From the NCBI GenBank assembly GCA_033725935.1, contig MU867074.1, positions 62,001 through 126,000 of the forward strand: a stretch of DNA of 64,000 bases, given 5' to 3'. The DNA is from Cladorrhinum sp. PSN259 (taxonomy: Eukaryota; Ascomycota; Sordariomycetes; Sordariales; Podosporaceae). Below, one piece after another: positions 45,954-57,292 of this stretch. The position numbers were made by a program, and so were the translations under genes. The notes beneath the pieces were generated by a model. That model was given only the letters and a program-made list of their open reading frames with translations. It was not told the DNA's origin and made no database searches. Every line of letters starts with the position of its first letter. Position 1 is the first letter of the stretch.

Positions 45954-48900
45954 ATGAGGGTGACGGAACTAATCATCGACGTATGTATTTTTTATTCTTC
46001 ATTTCTTCTTCTCTGTCTGTGTTTCTCCTAACCGAACCATCACAACAAATAGGGCTTCAAGTCGTATGCCGTACGAACAGTAATATCAGGATGGGACGAA
46101 AGCTTCAACTCCATCACCGGCCTCAACGGCTCGGGTAAATCAAACATTCTCGATGCCATCTGCTTCGTCCTGGGTATCACCAACATGTCGACCGTCCGCG
46201 CGCAAAACCTGCAGGATCTCATCTACAAGCGCGGTCAGGCAGGTGTAACAAAGGCTAGCGTTACCATCGTCTTCGACAACAAGGACAAGAAGCGCTCTCC
46301 GATTGGTTTCGAAGAGTACTCGACCATCAGTGTAACCAGACAGATCGTTCTCGGCGGAACCACGAAATACCTGATCAATGGCCATCGCGCCCAGCAACAA
46401 ACAGTCCAGAACTTGTTCCAGTCGGTGCAACTGAACATCAACAACCCCAACTTCTTAATTATGCAGGGTCGCATCACCAAGGTGTTGAACATGAAGGCGG
46501 TGGAAATCTTGGCCATGATTGAGGAAGCAGCCGGTACCAGAATGTTCGAAGACAGAAGGGATAAGGCATTCAAGACAATGGCCAAGAAAGACTTGAAGCT
46601 CCAAGAGATTACCGAACTACTTCGCGACGAAATCGAACCGAAGCTTGAAAAGCTGCGGACCGAGAAGCGCGCATTCCTTGACTTCCAGCAGACCCAGAAC
46701 GATCTCGAACGATTAACCAGAGTAGTAGTAGCACACGATTACGTCCGCTGCATGGAGAAGCTACAGCAGTCTGCTTCAGATCTCGAAGCGAAGAAGCAGC
46801 GCCAGAGGGATCTGGAGGAATCGGCAGTACGGCTCAAGAGCGAAATCTCACATCTAGAGGAGGATGTGGAGAGAGTTAAAGCACAGCGCGACAAGGAATT
46901 ACGAAAGGGCGGAAAGGCTCAGGCACTCGAGGAGGCTGTCAAGAAGCACTCGAATGAGCTCGTTCGTCTTTCCACCGTTATTGATCTTAAGCACAGTAGT
47001 ATCGCCGAAGAGCAGGAGAGGAGGAAGGCTGGCGAGAAGACGGTTGCCGAGTTGGAAGCGAGCTTGAAGGAGAAAACCAAGGCTTATGAGAAGATCAAGG
47101 CCAAGCACGACACGGCAAAGGAGGCTGCGGAGAAGGCAAGCCAGGAGGCCGAGTCGAAGGAGGAGCTGCTGCAAACTCTCCAAACCGGTGTTGCGTCCAA
47201 GGAAGGTCAAGAGAATGGTTATCAAGGTCAACTGCAGGACGCCAGGAACCGAGTCACAGCCGCCGTAACGGAGCAGGAGCAAGCAAAAATCAAGATCGCC
47301 CATCTTGAAAAGAGAATAAAGGAGGAGGAACCACGAGCAAAGAAGGCAAAGGAGTCGAACGCCAGTCTTTTGCAGGAACTTGAAGGCCTGAAAGCGCAAG
47401 CTCAGAGACTCGAGAAGGAACTTGGCAAGCTTGGTTTTACTCCGGGCTCCGAAGAAGAGTTATACAGACAGGAATCGACCCTTCAGCAGGCTATACGGAA
47501 CTTGCGGCAAGAATCGGATGCCCTTAAGCGCAAGGTGGCCAATATCGACTTCAACTATGCGGACCCAGTACCAAACTTTGACAGATCAAAGGTCAAAGGT
47601 TTGGTGGCCTCTTTGTTCACTCTAGACAAGCAGTTCACACAAGCTGGCACTGCCCTGGAGATCTGTGCCGGTGGCAGGTTATACAATGTCGTTGTGGATA
47701 CCGAGGTTACGGGCACTCAACTTCTTCAAGGCGGTAGACTTCGGAAGCGTGTGACCATCATTCCGCTCAACAAGATCGCCGCTTTCAAGGCTTCGGCGCA
47801 GACAGTCGCCACTGCTCAGAAAATCTGCCCTGGCAAGGTTGATCTCGCCCTGTCACTCGTGGGTTATGATGACGAGGTTTCTAGAGCGATGGAGTATGTC
47901 TTTGGCAATACTCTGATCTGTGCTGATGCGGAGACTGCCAAGAGGGTGACTTTCGATCCTAATGTTCGGATGAGGAGTATTACTTTGGAGGGTGATGCCT
48001 ATGATCCTTCGGGCACGCTTTCTGGTGGTAGCGCTCCAAACTCGAGCGGTGTTTTGGTGACTCTGCAGAAGCTCAATGAAATCACCCGACAACTCAAGGA
48101 GGCCGAGCAAAATCTCGGTCAGCTTCACTCCCATATTGCTCGAGAGAAGTCTAAGCTCGACCAAGCCAAGCGCATCAAGCAAGAGTTCGACCTCAAGACG
48201 CACGAAATCAAGCTCGCCGAGGAACAGATTGGTAGCAACTCTTCCTCCTCCATCATCCAGGAAATTCAGAATATGAAGGAGACGATCGCCCAGCTCAAGG
48301 AGTCCATTGCGGAGGCGAAGCAGAGGCAGGCAGAAGCAACAGCAGACGTCAAGCGCATCGAAAAGGACATGAAGGATTTCGACAACAACAAAGATGCCAA
48401 GCTCGACGAGCTACAAGCTTCGGTCAACAAACTGCGTGCTTCAGTCACCAAGATGGCAGCATCCAACAAAGCCCTTCAAAAGGAGCTACAAAACGCCCAG
48501 CTTGATTCTGAACAAGTGTCAGCCGAACTCGCTGCCGCCAGGGAACAGCTCCAAGAGATTGACCTCGCTATCAAGGCCCACCAGGAGGAACTTGAGTCGC
48601 TGGCAAAGCAACAAACAACCGCCCAAGAAACCCTCGAAACCGCCCAGGCTCAATTAGACGAAGAGCGAGAAAAGCTTCACGTGTTCGACGACGAGCTGCG
48701 CGCCCTTGAACAAGCAACACGCTCCAAGACAGCCCGGATAACTGAAGAAGGTTTAGAGTTGCAAAAATTAGGCCACCAAATCGAGAAATTCGGCAAAGAA
48801 CAAGCGGCGGCTTCCCAGGCTCTCGCCCGTTTGGAGTCAGAACACGAGTGGATCCCCGACGCAAAGGAACAATTTGGTCGTTCCGGTACTCCGTACGACT

Positions 48901-49645
48901 TTAAGGGGCAGAATATCGCCGAGTGCAAAGCTACAGAGAAGAACCTCCGGGAACGGTCCCAAGGTCTCAAGAAGAAAATCAACCCCAAGGTGATGAACAT
49001 GATCGATTCGGTCGAGAAGAAGGAGCTGTCTCTGAAGCACATGATGAAGACTGTTATTCGCGACAAGAGGAAGATTGAGGAGACGATTGAGAGTCTGGAC
49101 GATTACAAGAAGAAGGCTCTCCACGAGACTTGGAGTAAAGTTAACGGGGACTTTGGTCAGATATTTAACGAGCTGTTGCCTGGATCCTTTGCGAAGCTGG
49201 ATCCGCCCGAGGGCAAGGAGATTAGCGATGGGTTGGAGGTCAAGGTTTGTCTGGGCAAGGTTTGGAAGCAGAGCTTGACTGAGTTGAGTGGTGGCCAGAG
49301 GTATGTTTTTTTTTTTTTTTTTTTTTTTTCCTTCTTACTCTGTGGGTGGTTTGTGCTAACTAGTGTTGGTTGTGCTGTAGATCACTGATCGCCCTAAGTC
49401 TCATCATGGCTTTGTTGCAGTTCAAGCCGGCACCAATGTACATCCTGGACGAAGTTGACGCCGCCCTCGACCTGAGTCACACCCAGAATATTGGACGACT
49501 CATCAAGACGAGGTTCAAGGGGAGTCAGTTCATTGTCGTTTCGCTAAAGGACGGCATGTTTCAGAATGCGAACAGAATCTTTAGGACGAGGTTTAGTGAG
49601 GGTACGTCCATGGTGCAGGCCTTGACGCCTGCTGATTTGAGGTAA
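45954..49645 (+). CDS. smc2: Condensin subunit Smc2 (SMC ATPase)
   Basis: Three exons, 45954-45980, 46053-49300 and 49381-49645, give 1179 residues, the normal SMC2 length. Exon 1 codes MRVTELIID, the universal SMC start. Walker A is GLNGSGKS at 32-39. Two long coiled coils flank a hinge at about 519-665 (GLVASLFTLDKQFTQAGTAL to LEGDAYDPSGTLSGGS). The signature LSGGQ is at 1087-1091 and Walker B with its catalytic glutamate is ILDEVD around 1113-1118. LEGD...SGTLSGGS and the NFLIMQGRITKVL block mark it as SMC2 rather than SMC1, 3 or 4. With Smc4 it forms the condensin ring that compacts mitotic chromosomes. The last intron separates the signature motif from Walker B and starts with a T24 run. 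Confidence 0.97.
49306..49329. repeat. T24 homopolymer beside a 5' splice site
   Basis: An unbroken run of 24 T follows GTATG at the donor of the last smc2 intron, so the splice donor is immediately bordered by a slippage-prone tract. Sequencing error in the exact length is possible. Confidence 0.85.
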
Positions 49646-50238
49646 AACTCATCAGAAGATAGTCGACTGTACGTGGATTGGTGGAGGCGGGTATCAATTG
49701 TTTTCTGGGCCGAGGAGGATCCGGTTGTGTATTGGTTGGGTGTCAGGCTGTTTCGAGTTTATACTTGAAGGGAAAAGTACAAATGGAAGGAAGGCAAGGG
49801 AAAGGGAGTTGTTGGACTTTTGCTCTCTGTCTGGGTGGGCGGTTATGGGAAATTATGGACATGATAACGCATGGCGACGGGTGCAAAGCTTGTTTCGGGG
49901 TTATTTATTTATTTCTACCGAATGCTCTTTTTTTTCTTTTCCTTTTGTTTGTTATTTCTGGTATTTTGATTCTCCATGTGAATGATGCACGCGTAAATAC
50001 ATGAAGTGGAAGGATGTCCTCGTGGCTAACTCAGAGCAAAGATGCCGAGTTAAAACAAAATATCATTGTTCACAACTATGACATTCTCAAGACATCAGAC
50101 TCACATTATTCGACATGACGGTGTTGCCGAAGAGATCAACCACTACATTTGGTACAAGTTCAAAACTCGCTCAGATTTTTATTTCCACTGCAGTGGTGGT
50201 ATATAATATCCACCACTCAATCAACAACCTTCGTCCCA
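49646..50238. other. Intergenic between convergent smc2 and arg-14
   Basis: 593 bp of 3' regions. T-rich stretch near 49925-49955. No gene seen. Confidence 0.5.
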
Positions 50239-52417
50239 TCAGCCCCAAGACGGCACCACCCCCCTACAAACACTCTCGTAATCGCCCATCACCTGTTCAT
50301 CAACCGCAGCCTCCGGTTCCGTAGTCCAAAACATCGCCCAGTTAGACTCGGGCAATTTCCTTACCCCCCTACTCCGTTCAAAATACCACTTGTTGACAGG
50401 ATTATCTTTCCTGCTCCTCCAACATACACCCCGGGGAAATGCGTCCCGTACCATTGCGTTGAAGACAATATCCGCCACCCCGCCTGCTCCTTGGGCCCTT
50501 TTGAGGACTGCGAATTTATCCAAGTAAGGCACCAAGCGACCTTGGCTGTACGCTTCTTCTTCTGTCAGGTTGGAGGGACGTTCCCACGTCAGGATCGCTC
50601 CGCCTTCGTATTCGCCTGCTATTATGATTCCCGCCAATGAGTTTTCCAATCGGGCAAGGTAGTGCTCTGCGTCGAGTTTGCGAGAGAAAGAGTCGTTGAT
50701 TAGATGGATTAGGCGCGGGAGATCGATGCAAGTGTCTGTCAGTCTTAGACGGGGGGAGCCAGGTTCGGGAGGGGCCCAAGGCGTGTTTGAGGGGAAGATG
50801 GTAACTGGGAGGCCGCGTTTGGCTAGGGTTGTTGTTGGCATTTTCGGGAGGAAGGATTGAAATTGAGAAGAGTGTTCGGATGACTTGATACGGCCTATGG
50901 GGAGGGAGGCCGAGTAGATAGGTCGGTCGGTTAGGAGGTTATGGATCAAGGGATTCTGCCAACGGCGGGTTTTGACTTCGCCTGCTAGTTGAGTTGGATG
51001 TTGCTGTTGATGGATTTGCGGAGCTCTAAGGTTTGCTGCTTCTGCTGGGCTGGTGATGACTACTGATGAGGAGGAAGGCAGGATGGCGAGGGCTGATTTT
51101 GCCAGGTTCAAGTTCTCGGCATGTCTAGCTTTGGGGGTTCCAATGATCCCACGGCCATTACCAGCTATTCTCGAGGTTTCTTGTTCGCTGCTGGCCAGGT
51201 CGTTTCGGATTTTATCAAACTGTTCTTCCAGGTTGATGAACACTCGCGCACCATCATTGGTGCTGCTTGCCGGAATGCCTCCATAAGGATCAATGACGAT
51301 GATTCTGTGCACCAACGCCTTATGCTCAGCGCTCTGCTGTCCCGTGATAGCTTCCCCTTGTCGATCGACCTGAAGACCAGAGAAGAACGCAGTCAAAGCC
51401 AAAATCACATCATTCGCGTCAGCTACCGTGCTCTCAAGACGATCCTCAGAAAACGCACGAGGTGGCACCACAAGTAAATGCCCATGCTTCAGCGGCGCCG
51501 TGAATGCCTCTCCAAACCCGACAAAAAGATCCGAAGAAGTGGCAGAAGAACCACTCTGCAATCGCCCCTTATTCTGCCTCCAAATAGCCGAGTCCACCAA
51601 CTCAGCTCCCGGTGAGCCATATTTGCCAATAGCTTTCTGAAGCCTATCAACCTGCTGCGCGACAACATCCCTCCAAATCAACCCCTGGCTCTTTGCAGCG
51701 GATTCATCGCAATCAACAACAATGACGCTCCTGAGTCCCAGAGCGCGCAGCTGGGTGAGCGTCTTTGCAACACCATCAAGCAACGAATCCTCCCACGTCT
51801 GCGGCTCCCTCAGTTTGACAATAGCCACTCTCGGCACATCCTTCTTGGTCGCAGGCACTTCCTTCACGGGTCCCTGAACAAACTGCGGTACGTCTTTTGC
51901 TACGCCTGGAAGCCCATCGCTCAAGACGGTGGTAAACGCCGGCGTCTTTGCGGTCGCAGTAGTTGTCCCTGACGCCTTCTTCCAAGAAGAGGACCCAAAT
52001 TCCTGGAGATAAGCCTTCGCGTCTCTCTTGGTAGCGCTAGTTTCTAAAATGGACAGTAAGAATTCCCTGTCTGAGTCTCGTTTTTGTTTTGCTTGGGCCG
52101 AGGGCGGATGTGGGTTCCTGACTTTCTTGCTGTTGTTATTGTTGTCACCATTTCCGTCGTCCGCCGTTGATGATGCATGACGTCGCTGACACACATGCAT
52201 GACTGATGTCAACGGCGTCGTCGGCGTTGATTTAGCAGCAGCGACCAGGAGGCTTGACTCACGGCGGATTGAAGCCTTTTTTTTTAACGGACGCAAGCCA
52301 ATCGATTAACATGAATTCCCTTTTGCTTTCCATAAATATATGAATTTTCTTTCTCACCTTCACTGCCGCCGAAGCAGCCTTCCTCCAAGCCCCGCTACCA
52401 CCACTTCTCGCAAACAT
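50239..52417 (-). CDS. arg-14: Mitochondrial N-acetylglutamate synthase
   Basis: Two exons, 52417-52358 and 52275-50239, joined as AAVK/ASIRRESS across an 82-bp intron, give 698 residues. The N terminus is Arg/Ala/Ser-rich without acids (MFARSGGSGAWRKAASAAVK), a mitochondrial presequence. An amino-acid-kinase-like domain occupies the middle (VAIVKLREPQ, LGLRSVIVVDCD), and the C-terminal GNAT/NAT catalytic domain includes AEHYLARLENSLAGIIIAGE, YLDKFAVLKRAQGAGGVAD and NKWYFERSRGVRKLPESNWAMFW. It makes N-acetylglutamate from glutamate and acetyl-CoA, the first step of arginine synthesis, and is normally inhibited by arginine. Two tiny upstream ORFs precede the start. Without the intron no ATG opens this frame, which supports the first exon. 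Confidence 0.94.
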
Positions 52418-52575
52418 GATGATTGATGCGGATGACTCCTCCAACCCGTTATCTGGGACCGGATTCCGATGTGTGACTGACGATAAAAGGTGTATGGGGC
52501 AAATTGAACTCTGTAAATCAACCTGCAAAACAAAGAAGAAAAACCTCTGCACGGAGGTAAATCCCTCCTTGGAAT

Positions 52576-52614
52576 TCAGACGGCCTTCATTTTGTTTTAT
52601 TTTCAGAATATCAT
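52576..52614 (-). promoter_or_regulatory. Two tiny uORFs upstream of arg-14
   Basis: On the minus strand, ATG ATA TTC TGA (52614-52603) and ATG AAG GCC GTC TGA (52590-52576) lie 160-200 bp before the arg-14 start codon. They code 3 and 4 residues. They count only if the transcript begins upstream of them. They do not resemble the 24-residue arginine attenuator peptide of arg-2. Confidence 0.4.
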
Positions 52615-53017
52615 GTGAAAAGTTGGTGAAATAGAACAGGGCAAAAGGAAGCTACGTCGTCGGCACGGGCACTAGATTGAGTGAGTGTCCCCTCACTCAC
52701 CCAGACACCGAAAACCGTGGTTCCGAGCGAGCGAGGGGGGGGTAGGTTATCAGATCATCAGATAAAAACGGTCGGTGGGGTATGATTTTCCCCGCAAAGG
52801 AGGGACGGCCGAGGTGTTGAAGACGGGTTATCCCTTCTTGGCGGTATCATCGGGGATTATATTCCTGTTGACCATATTGATGTTCTGCAGTTGGAAAGTT
52901 GAGGTGATTGGGCAATTGACAAGGTTTGACAAGTTTTCCATGTGTGATGGTTTTCCTGGTTCTTGTACGCAGCCATGCCCCGCATACACAGGGAATTGTT
53001 AGCGCGATACACGCCCC

Positions 53018-53143
53018 ATTCACACTTTTCTATGCCTATTTCTCTTATTTATACGCCCGTTCAGCTTCTGTTAATGCATTCCTAACTCCTTTCTACGCCT
53101 ATTCAGCTTTTATTAATGCATTCCTGACTTCTTTTTACGCATA
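53018..53143. repeat. Degenerate 42-bp tandem repeat
   Basis: Two clear 42-bp units, 53060-53101 and 53102-53143, differ at seven positions, mostly C/T or G/A transitions. A third, more diverged unit precedes them. In one plus-strand frame each unit codes 14 residues (NAFLT.FYAY core), giving a repetitive ORF from 52926 to 53165 that I do not consider a supported gene. Confidence 0.75.
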
Positions 53144-53448
53144 TTGGATATCCCGATCTGTATAGGTATCTAATACCTCACGGTTTGCATCTTTGCTTGG
53201 CTTCCATACCTTGTTCAAACGTTCAAGCATTAGATTGTAATCTCATTGACCTCTTCATTTGCAAGAAAATGCCATCTATTTTCCTGAAATTGTTCGCTAG
53301 CAAGTACCTATCCTCAACACGCCCTGCCAAGATCTATATCCGCATTGTTCCGTTTATTGAATAAGTAACTCCATCTACTCCCAAGTCTTTGTATGATCAT
53401 CCAGGATTAATCCTCCCGTTCCGTCAACGGTTTTTAAACCGTAATCAC

Positions 53449-54842
53449 TCAAACCTTCTGCGCCTTCTGTTGTTGCGCCATACCCATTCCCATCTGCCCT
53501 AATCCCGATAACAACCCGATCCCCGCTGCTACATCAATACCTTTCCCACCAGCCATGTTCATCCCTTCATCCTTCTTCATCCTCTCCCTCTTCCCAACCT
53601 CAACCATGAAATCGCTCAACGCCCCCAACAACCCCTGTTTCACATACTCCAGCACCTCGAATACCATCTGACCGGGGAAGGCATTCCCAAGCCAAAGCAC
53701 CACACCGACCAACCAGTTCAGCCCCCACAGGATTAAAGGCCACACAACCCTCTCACCCCAGTGGTGTTCCTTTTCTAAACGAACAAACTCCTCACATGCA
53801 TACCTTATGTATCCCCATACTATTGGACCGATCCAGAGAATGAATGCCCTTGCGGCCTCAAGCACAGGAAGTGCGAGTTGGTGCACAAGGTTCTTTTGTT
53901 CTGGTGGGGGCGGTAATAAGTAGGGATTATGATGGTATGGCGATGGATGATGGGAAGAGGGCAGCAAGTAAGGATGTGATGAGTGAGGAGCGGTGCGCTC
54001 TGACAGCGTTTTGGGCATGTTTTGGGACAGAATCCAAGACGCCTCGGCAGGTGTCAGGTCTGACGGAAGGCCGCGGAGCATGTCTCGTACTCCCGAGATG
54101 TAGTTGCTTCTTTCCAGTTCGGGGATGAGATTCTTAGATTCTGCGTTGAAGATCATTGACATGCCTGTCGAATGGTTAGCTAGGAATCTAGAGATGGTCA
54201 AATGGAAGACCGACCATGACCACCAAACCTCCAATCTACGCCAGAGTCTCGACCAGAAGAGCCACTCCGTACCGGACGGTCTGGAATGGGCGGTCTACTA
54301 TGTGACCTTGACCTTGTAGGTATTTCCCGGACTCGAGGCGACATTCCGTCTTGAATGTGCATTCTCCTTTGAATGCCTGCCGACAGTGGCTGGCCATCAG
54401 ACGATGTTGTGATCGCGGAGGTGCAGACCTCAGTCGACTCCGGCGGCGGCGAGGACGGCTTGGTCATCAAGGCACTACCTATCCACCAACCAGGCGACAA
54501 CCTGGAAGTCACGGCCGACTTGATCTGAGAGAGCTGGGAGCGCACTACCCGCACTCGAGAGCTCTCAATCATCTCGACCTCTGTGTAATTGTACGAACCC
54601 TCCATGGTGCCGGATGACTGACAGAACTCCTGCTGGTGGTGGTGGTGCTCGTATCCCAGCTCCTGCGAGGTGGAGTAGAGGTGGTACGATACAACGGGAG
54701 GAGGAGAAGCAGAAAAGGGGGTAGAGGACCTCGAGGGGGATGACGAAGAATGAGACTGAGATGATGGCGATGGCAGCGGACCCGCTGACGACGCGGAGGT
54801 CGAGTTCCTCTCATTAACAATCCACATTGGAGCAAGTTGCAT
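53449..54842 (-). CDS. Uncharacterised 447-residue protein, hydrophobic C-half
   Basis: Two exons, 54842-54215 and 54164-53449. The acceptor (CTAAC branch, TTCGACAG) is convincing; the donor at 54214 (gtcggt) is weak and nearby alternatives exist, so the join may shift by a few residues. I do not recognise the family. The first half is Ser/Pro-rich with a short conserved-looking stretch (VRSQLSQIKSAVTSRLSPGW). The second half has SMIFNAESKNLIPELERSNY, a proline-rich segment, then amphipathic to hydrophobic helices (ARAFILWIGPIVWGYIRYAC; WPLILWGLNWLVGVVLWLG) that could be two TM segments or a hairpin. It ends in a Gly/Met-rich tail. Probably membrane-associated; function unknown. Confidence 0.72.
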
Positions 54843-55593
54843 TGACAGACTTGTTTTTTTTTTGCTTTTTTTACTCCTGGTAAAGATGGCGGACTGCGAG
54901 GACCATGGGTTTTGTTATTCAAGAACCAAAGGAAAGGGGAATCTGAAAGGGGGGGGGGGGGGGAGAGCCGTTCAGCCCTACACGTATTTAAGCCACGGGA
55001 ATGCATGAAATCAGCTTTGCAGTAGTCTTGCAGAGTGACAAATGGAGACAAATAATAACCCTTGGGGCAACGCGCCAGAGGATGGAAAATTCCGCATTTT
55101 GCCTCTTGCAAGGGAGACCAGGGGGGCGTTTAAGCGGCATGTGTCGAAGGTTGCAAGTTGAGTTGATTCCAATTGATGGTTTCAAGCATGTGAAAGAGCC
55201 AAGTGCCCCACCCATATCTTTCCCTTATCAGCCCCACCAAAGCAACAACAAGCTTTCGAAACCTGGAACCAGGGCACCCCCTCGTTCCTCTCATTCCCTC
55301 TCACACCTCCCTTTGTTGTCAGAGCGCTCATTCCTACGAAAGCGTGTAAATTGACAAGGTTGTTTTTTGTCTCGATTGCCAATCAGATCAGCATTTTTGA
55401 CAGCGTCGGGGTAACGTAAACAGGAACAAAAGGAAGAGGGTAAATAAAAGATATCATACCAAAGAATATATCATCATTCTATGTACAGTTTCATACGCAT
55501 ACCATACCACGCTTCGGCGTTTTGCGCCGCACTGTGCCAAAGCAAAAGTAATCCTGACTTCTTCATCATCCCTACACTCCATCACTTCTCATC
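54843..55593. other. Intergenic between two minus-strand genes
   Basis: 751 bp: promoter of the 447-residue gene and the 3' region of cue1. It contains a G15 run (54949-54963) and a T/G-rich stretch near 54855-54870. No gene seen. Confidence 0.5.
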
Positions 55594-56263
55594 TCAGCTG
55601 TTGGCAGCAGCCTTCTCCTTCTCAGCCTTGATCTTTGCCTCCATCTTCCTCCTCGCCTCCAAAATCATCTGATCCCTCCTTTTCTGCAGCAAGCTTTGCC
55701 TCTCCTCTTTGTTTGTGCTCCACGCCTTCTTTCCACTGCCCGCTTCCTCCTTCTTCCCCTCTTCGACAGGAGCATTCAACTTGTCCTTCAAATTGTACCT
55801 CGTGATCAAATCAGGCTGAGCCGGCGTGCTGGGAGCCTTGTTGTTGTTATTATTCGCTGAAGAAGCCTGCTGTTGGCCTTGAAGAGGTGGCGGCTGGAAT
55901 GTAATCGGCGGCTATGTCCCCAATCATTAGCACACAGTCTTCTTATCCGAAGCCATCCACAGAGCAACCAAAACTTACAGTCTCCAACCTCCCACTCAAA
56001 ACCCTCTCAGTAGTAGCAGCAATGTTCCCTCCCGTCCGCTGCAAATCCCACAAAATGGTCCGCCTGTCCACCTGCGGAAACATCTGCTGTATCCTCTCCA
56101 CCGCCACCTCTCTCGATCTCATCACTGCCGCTGGGTCCGCCTGTCTCCTTCCATTATTATTATTTGCAGGTGACGGGCTGAAAAAAAAGTATTTCAGAAC
56201 CACCCCCGACACAAATAGGATGATGAGGAGTGACGGGACGTTGATCTGTTGCTCTTCCGCCAT
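55594..56263 (-). CDS. cue1: Cue1-like ER membrane activator of Ubc7 (ERAD)
   Basis: Two exons, 56263-55979 and 55911-55594, joined in phase 0 (GRLET/PPITF) across a 67-bp intron, give 200 residues. An N-terminal TM helix (about 10-28, PSLLIILFVSGVVLKYFFF) anchors it in the ER. The CUE domain lies at about 49-95 with the hallmark MFP in RIQQMFPQVDRRTILWDLQ. The C terminus holds a charged helix (KEERQSLLQKRRDQMILEAR) that matches the Ubc7-binding region of Cue1. Cue1 recruits and activates the E2 Ubc7 for ER-associated degradation with Hrd1 and Doa10. Order TM-CUE-U7BR and length agree with the family. An Asn/Gln/Pro-rich linker follows the CUE domain. Confidence 0.9.
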
Positions 56264-57292
56264 GGCTGTGTGTGCGACGGTCCGTAGGAGAACCCCCCCC
56301 TTACGTGCCGGGAAGAAAGTGAGGTAGGCGTCGAGGAGGACTAGATTCGCAGAGTAAAATGATGAGTGATGCCGCCGAAAATCTCGTGCAAGATTGCACG
56401 GGCGGTTTTGCGACGTCGGAGATACGGCCAGGCGTGCGCAAGACAGAAATAGATGCTCGGATGGCTTTTTGGGCGGATGCGAATTTCGATAATGACGCGA
56501 CAAACCACGGTGGTTGGATTCACTGATGAGAAGGCACGGCTGGTTGGTCACAGGTAGGAGGATCTGCAATTGCCGGAGATCCGGGAGCGTTGGGTCTCTT
56601 TAAACTGAACGCTCTCTTTGGTGTCTCCCTTCAAAGAACTAAAAGTCAATGATAAACGACGGTGTAGATTACTGAAAAATGGCAATAGGTGTCCTCGGGT
56701 TTGGAGCTCAGATCAGGGCAGGTCAGGGTTGATGATGGATGACGGATTTGGATGATGTTGCCAGATGGACCCAGTTTGCCCCATAAATCATTGAGAATGA
56801 GCCTTGGCTGCGGTGGAGTGTGCTTGGGGAAATCTGAGCCGCTCGTTCACGCGCCAAGATGCGCCCCCAACCGCTCCCGACTGTTTAAAGGGTGCAGCAA
56901 GAATTATGTACATACAGAAGGGGTCCGCGTATCAAACGACGCGGCCACGTTACACGGCAGGTCTCTTCTTGGAGCCTCAACGTGAAGACGAACGAAAGAG
57001 GACGCAAAAAAGAGAATTGACAACAGGGCAAAAAAGATCACTTGCCTTCGCACTGCTAGAGTCAATTTCCGCGCTAGCCTCTTGGCCCATGATACTAACT
57101 CCCTAGACCCCAAGGACCGTACTGATAGCCCGCACAAAAACATTCAACACCCATGCCAGATTAAGAAGACCCCTTCCTTTCTGCTCTTCATTCCTTTGCT
57201 TCTTTCTGCTGCGACTCTTTCTCTTTTTCCTCTTGATCATACCACCAAGGATTCGACACTGCACGGTTGGCACTCATTGCTCTTGCAGTTTT
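56264..57292. other. Intergenic: cue1 promoter and not2 3' region
   Basis: About 1 kb. ORFs on both strands between 56341 and 57143 overlap and show no motif. A pyrimidine-rich stretch lies near 57175-57240. Confidence 0.5.

Larger units (their letters stand above)
52418..53448. promoter_or_regulatory. arg-14 upstream region and 3' region of next gene
   Basis: 1.03 kb. The part adjoining arg-14 holds two tiny uORFs on the minus strand and TGAGTGA/CACTCACTCA-like motifs at about 52678-52700 that are near-matches to the Gcn4/CPC-1 site TGACTCA. The middle holds a degenerate 42-bp tandem repeat. No gene seen. Confidence 0.45.

Noticed and set aside
52255..52261. Perfect TGACTCA (Gcn4/CPC-1 site) at arg-14
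   Set aside because: It lies inside the second coding exon, explained by Glu-Ser codons, so it cannot be called a promoter element.
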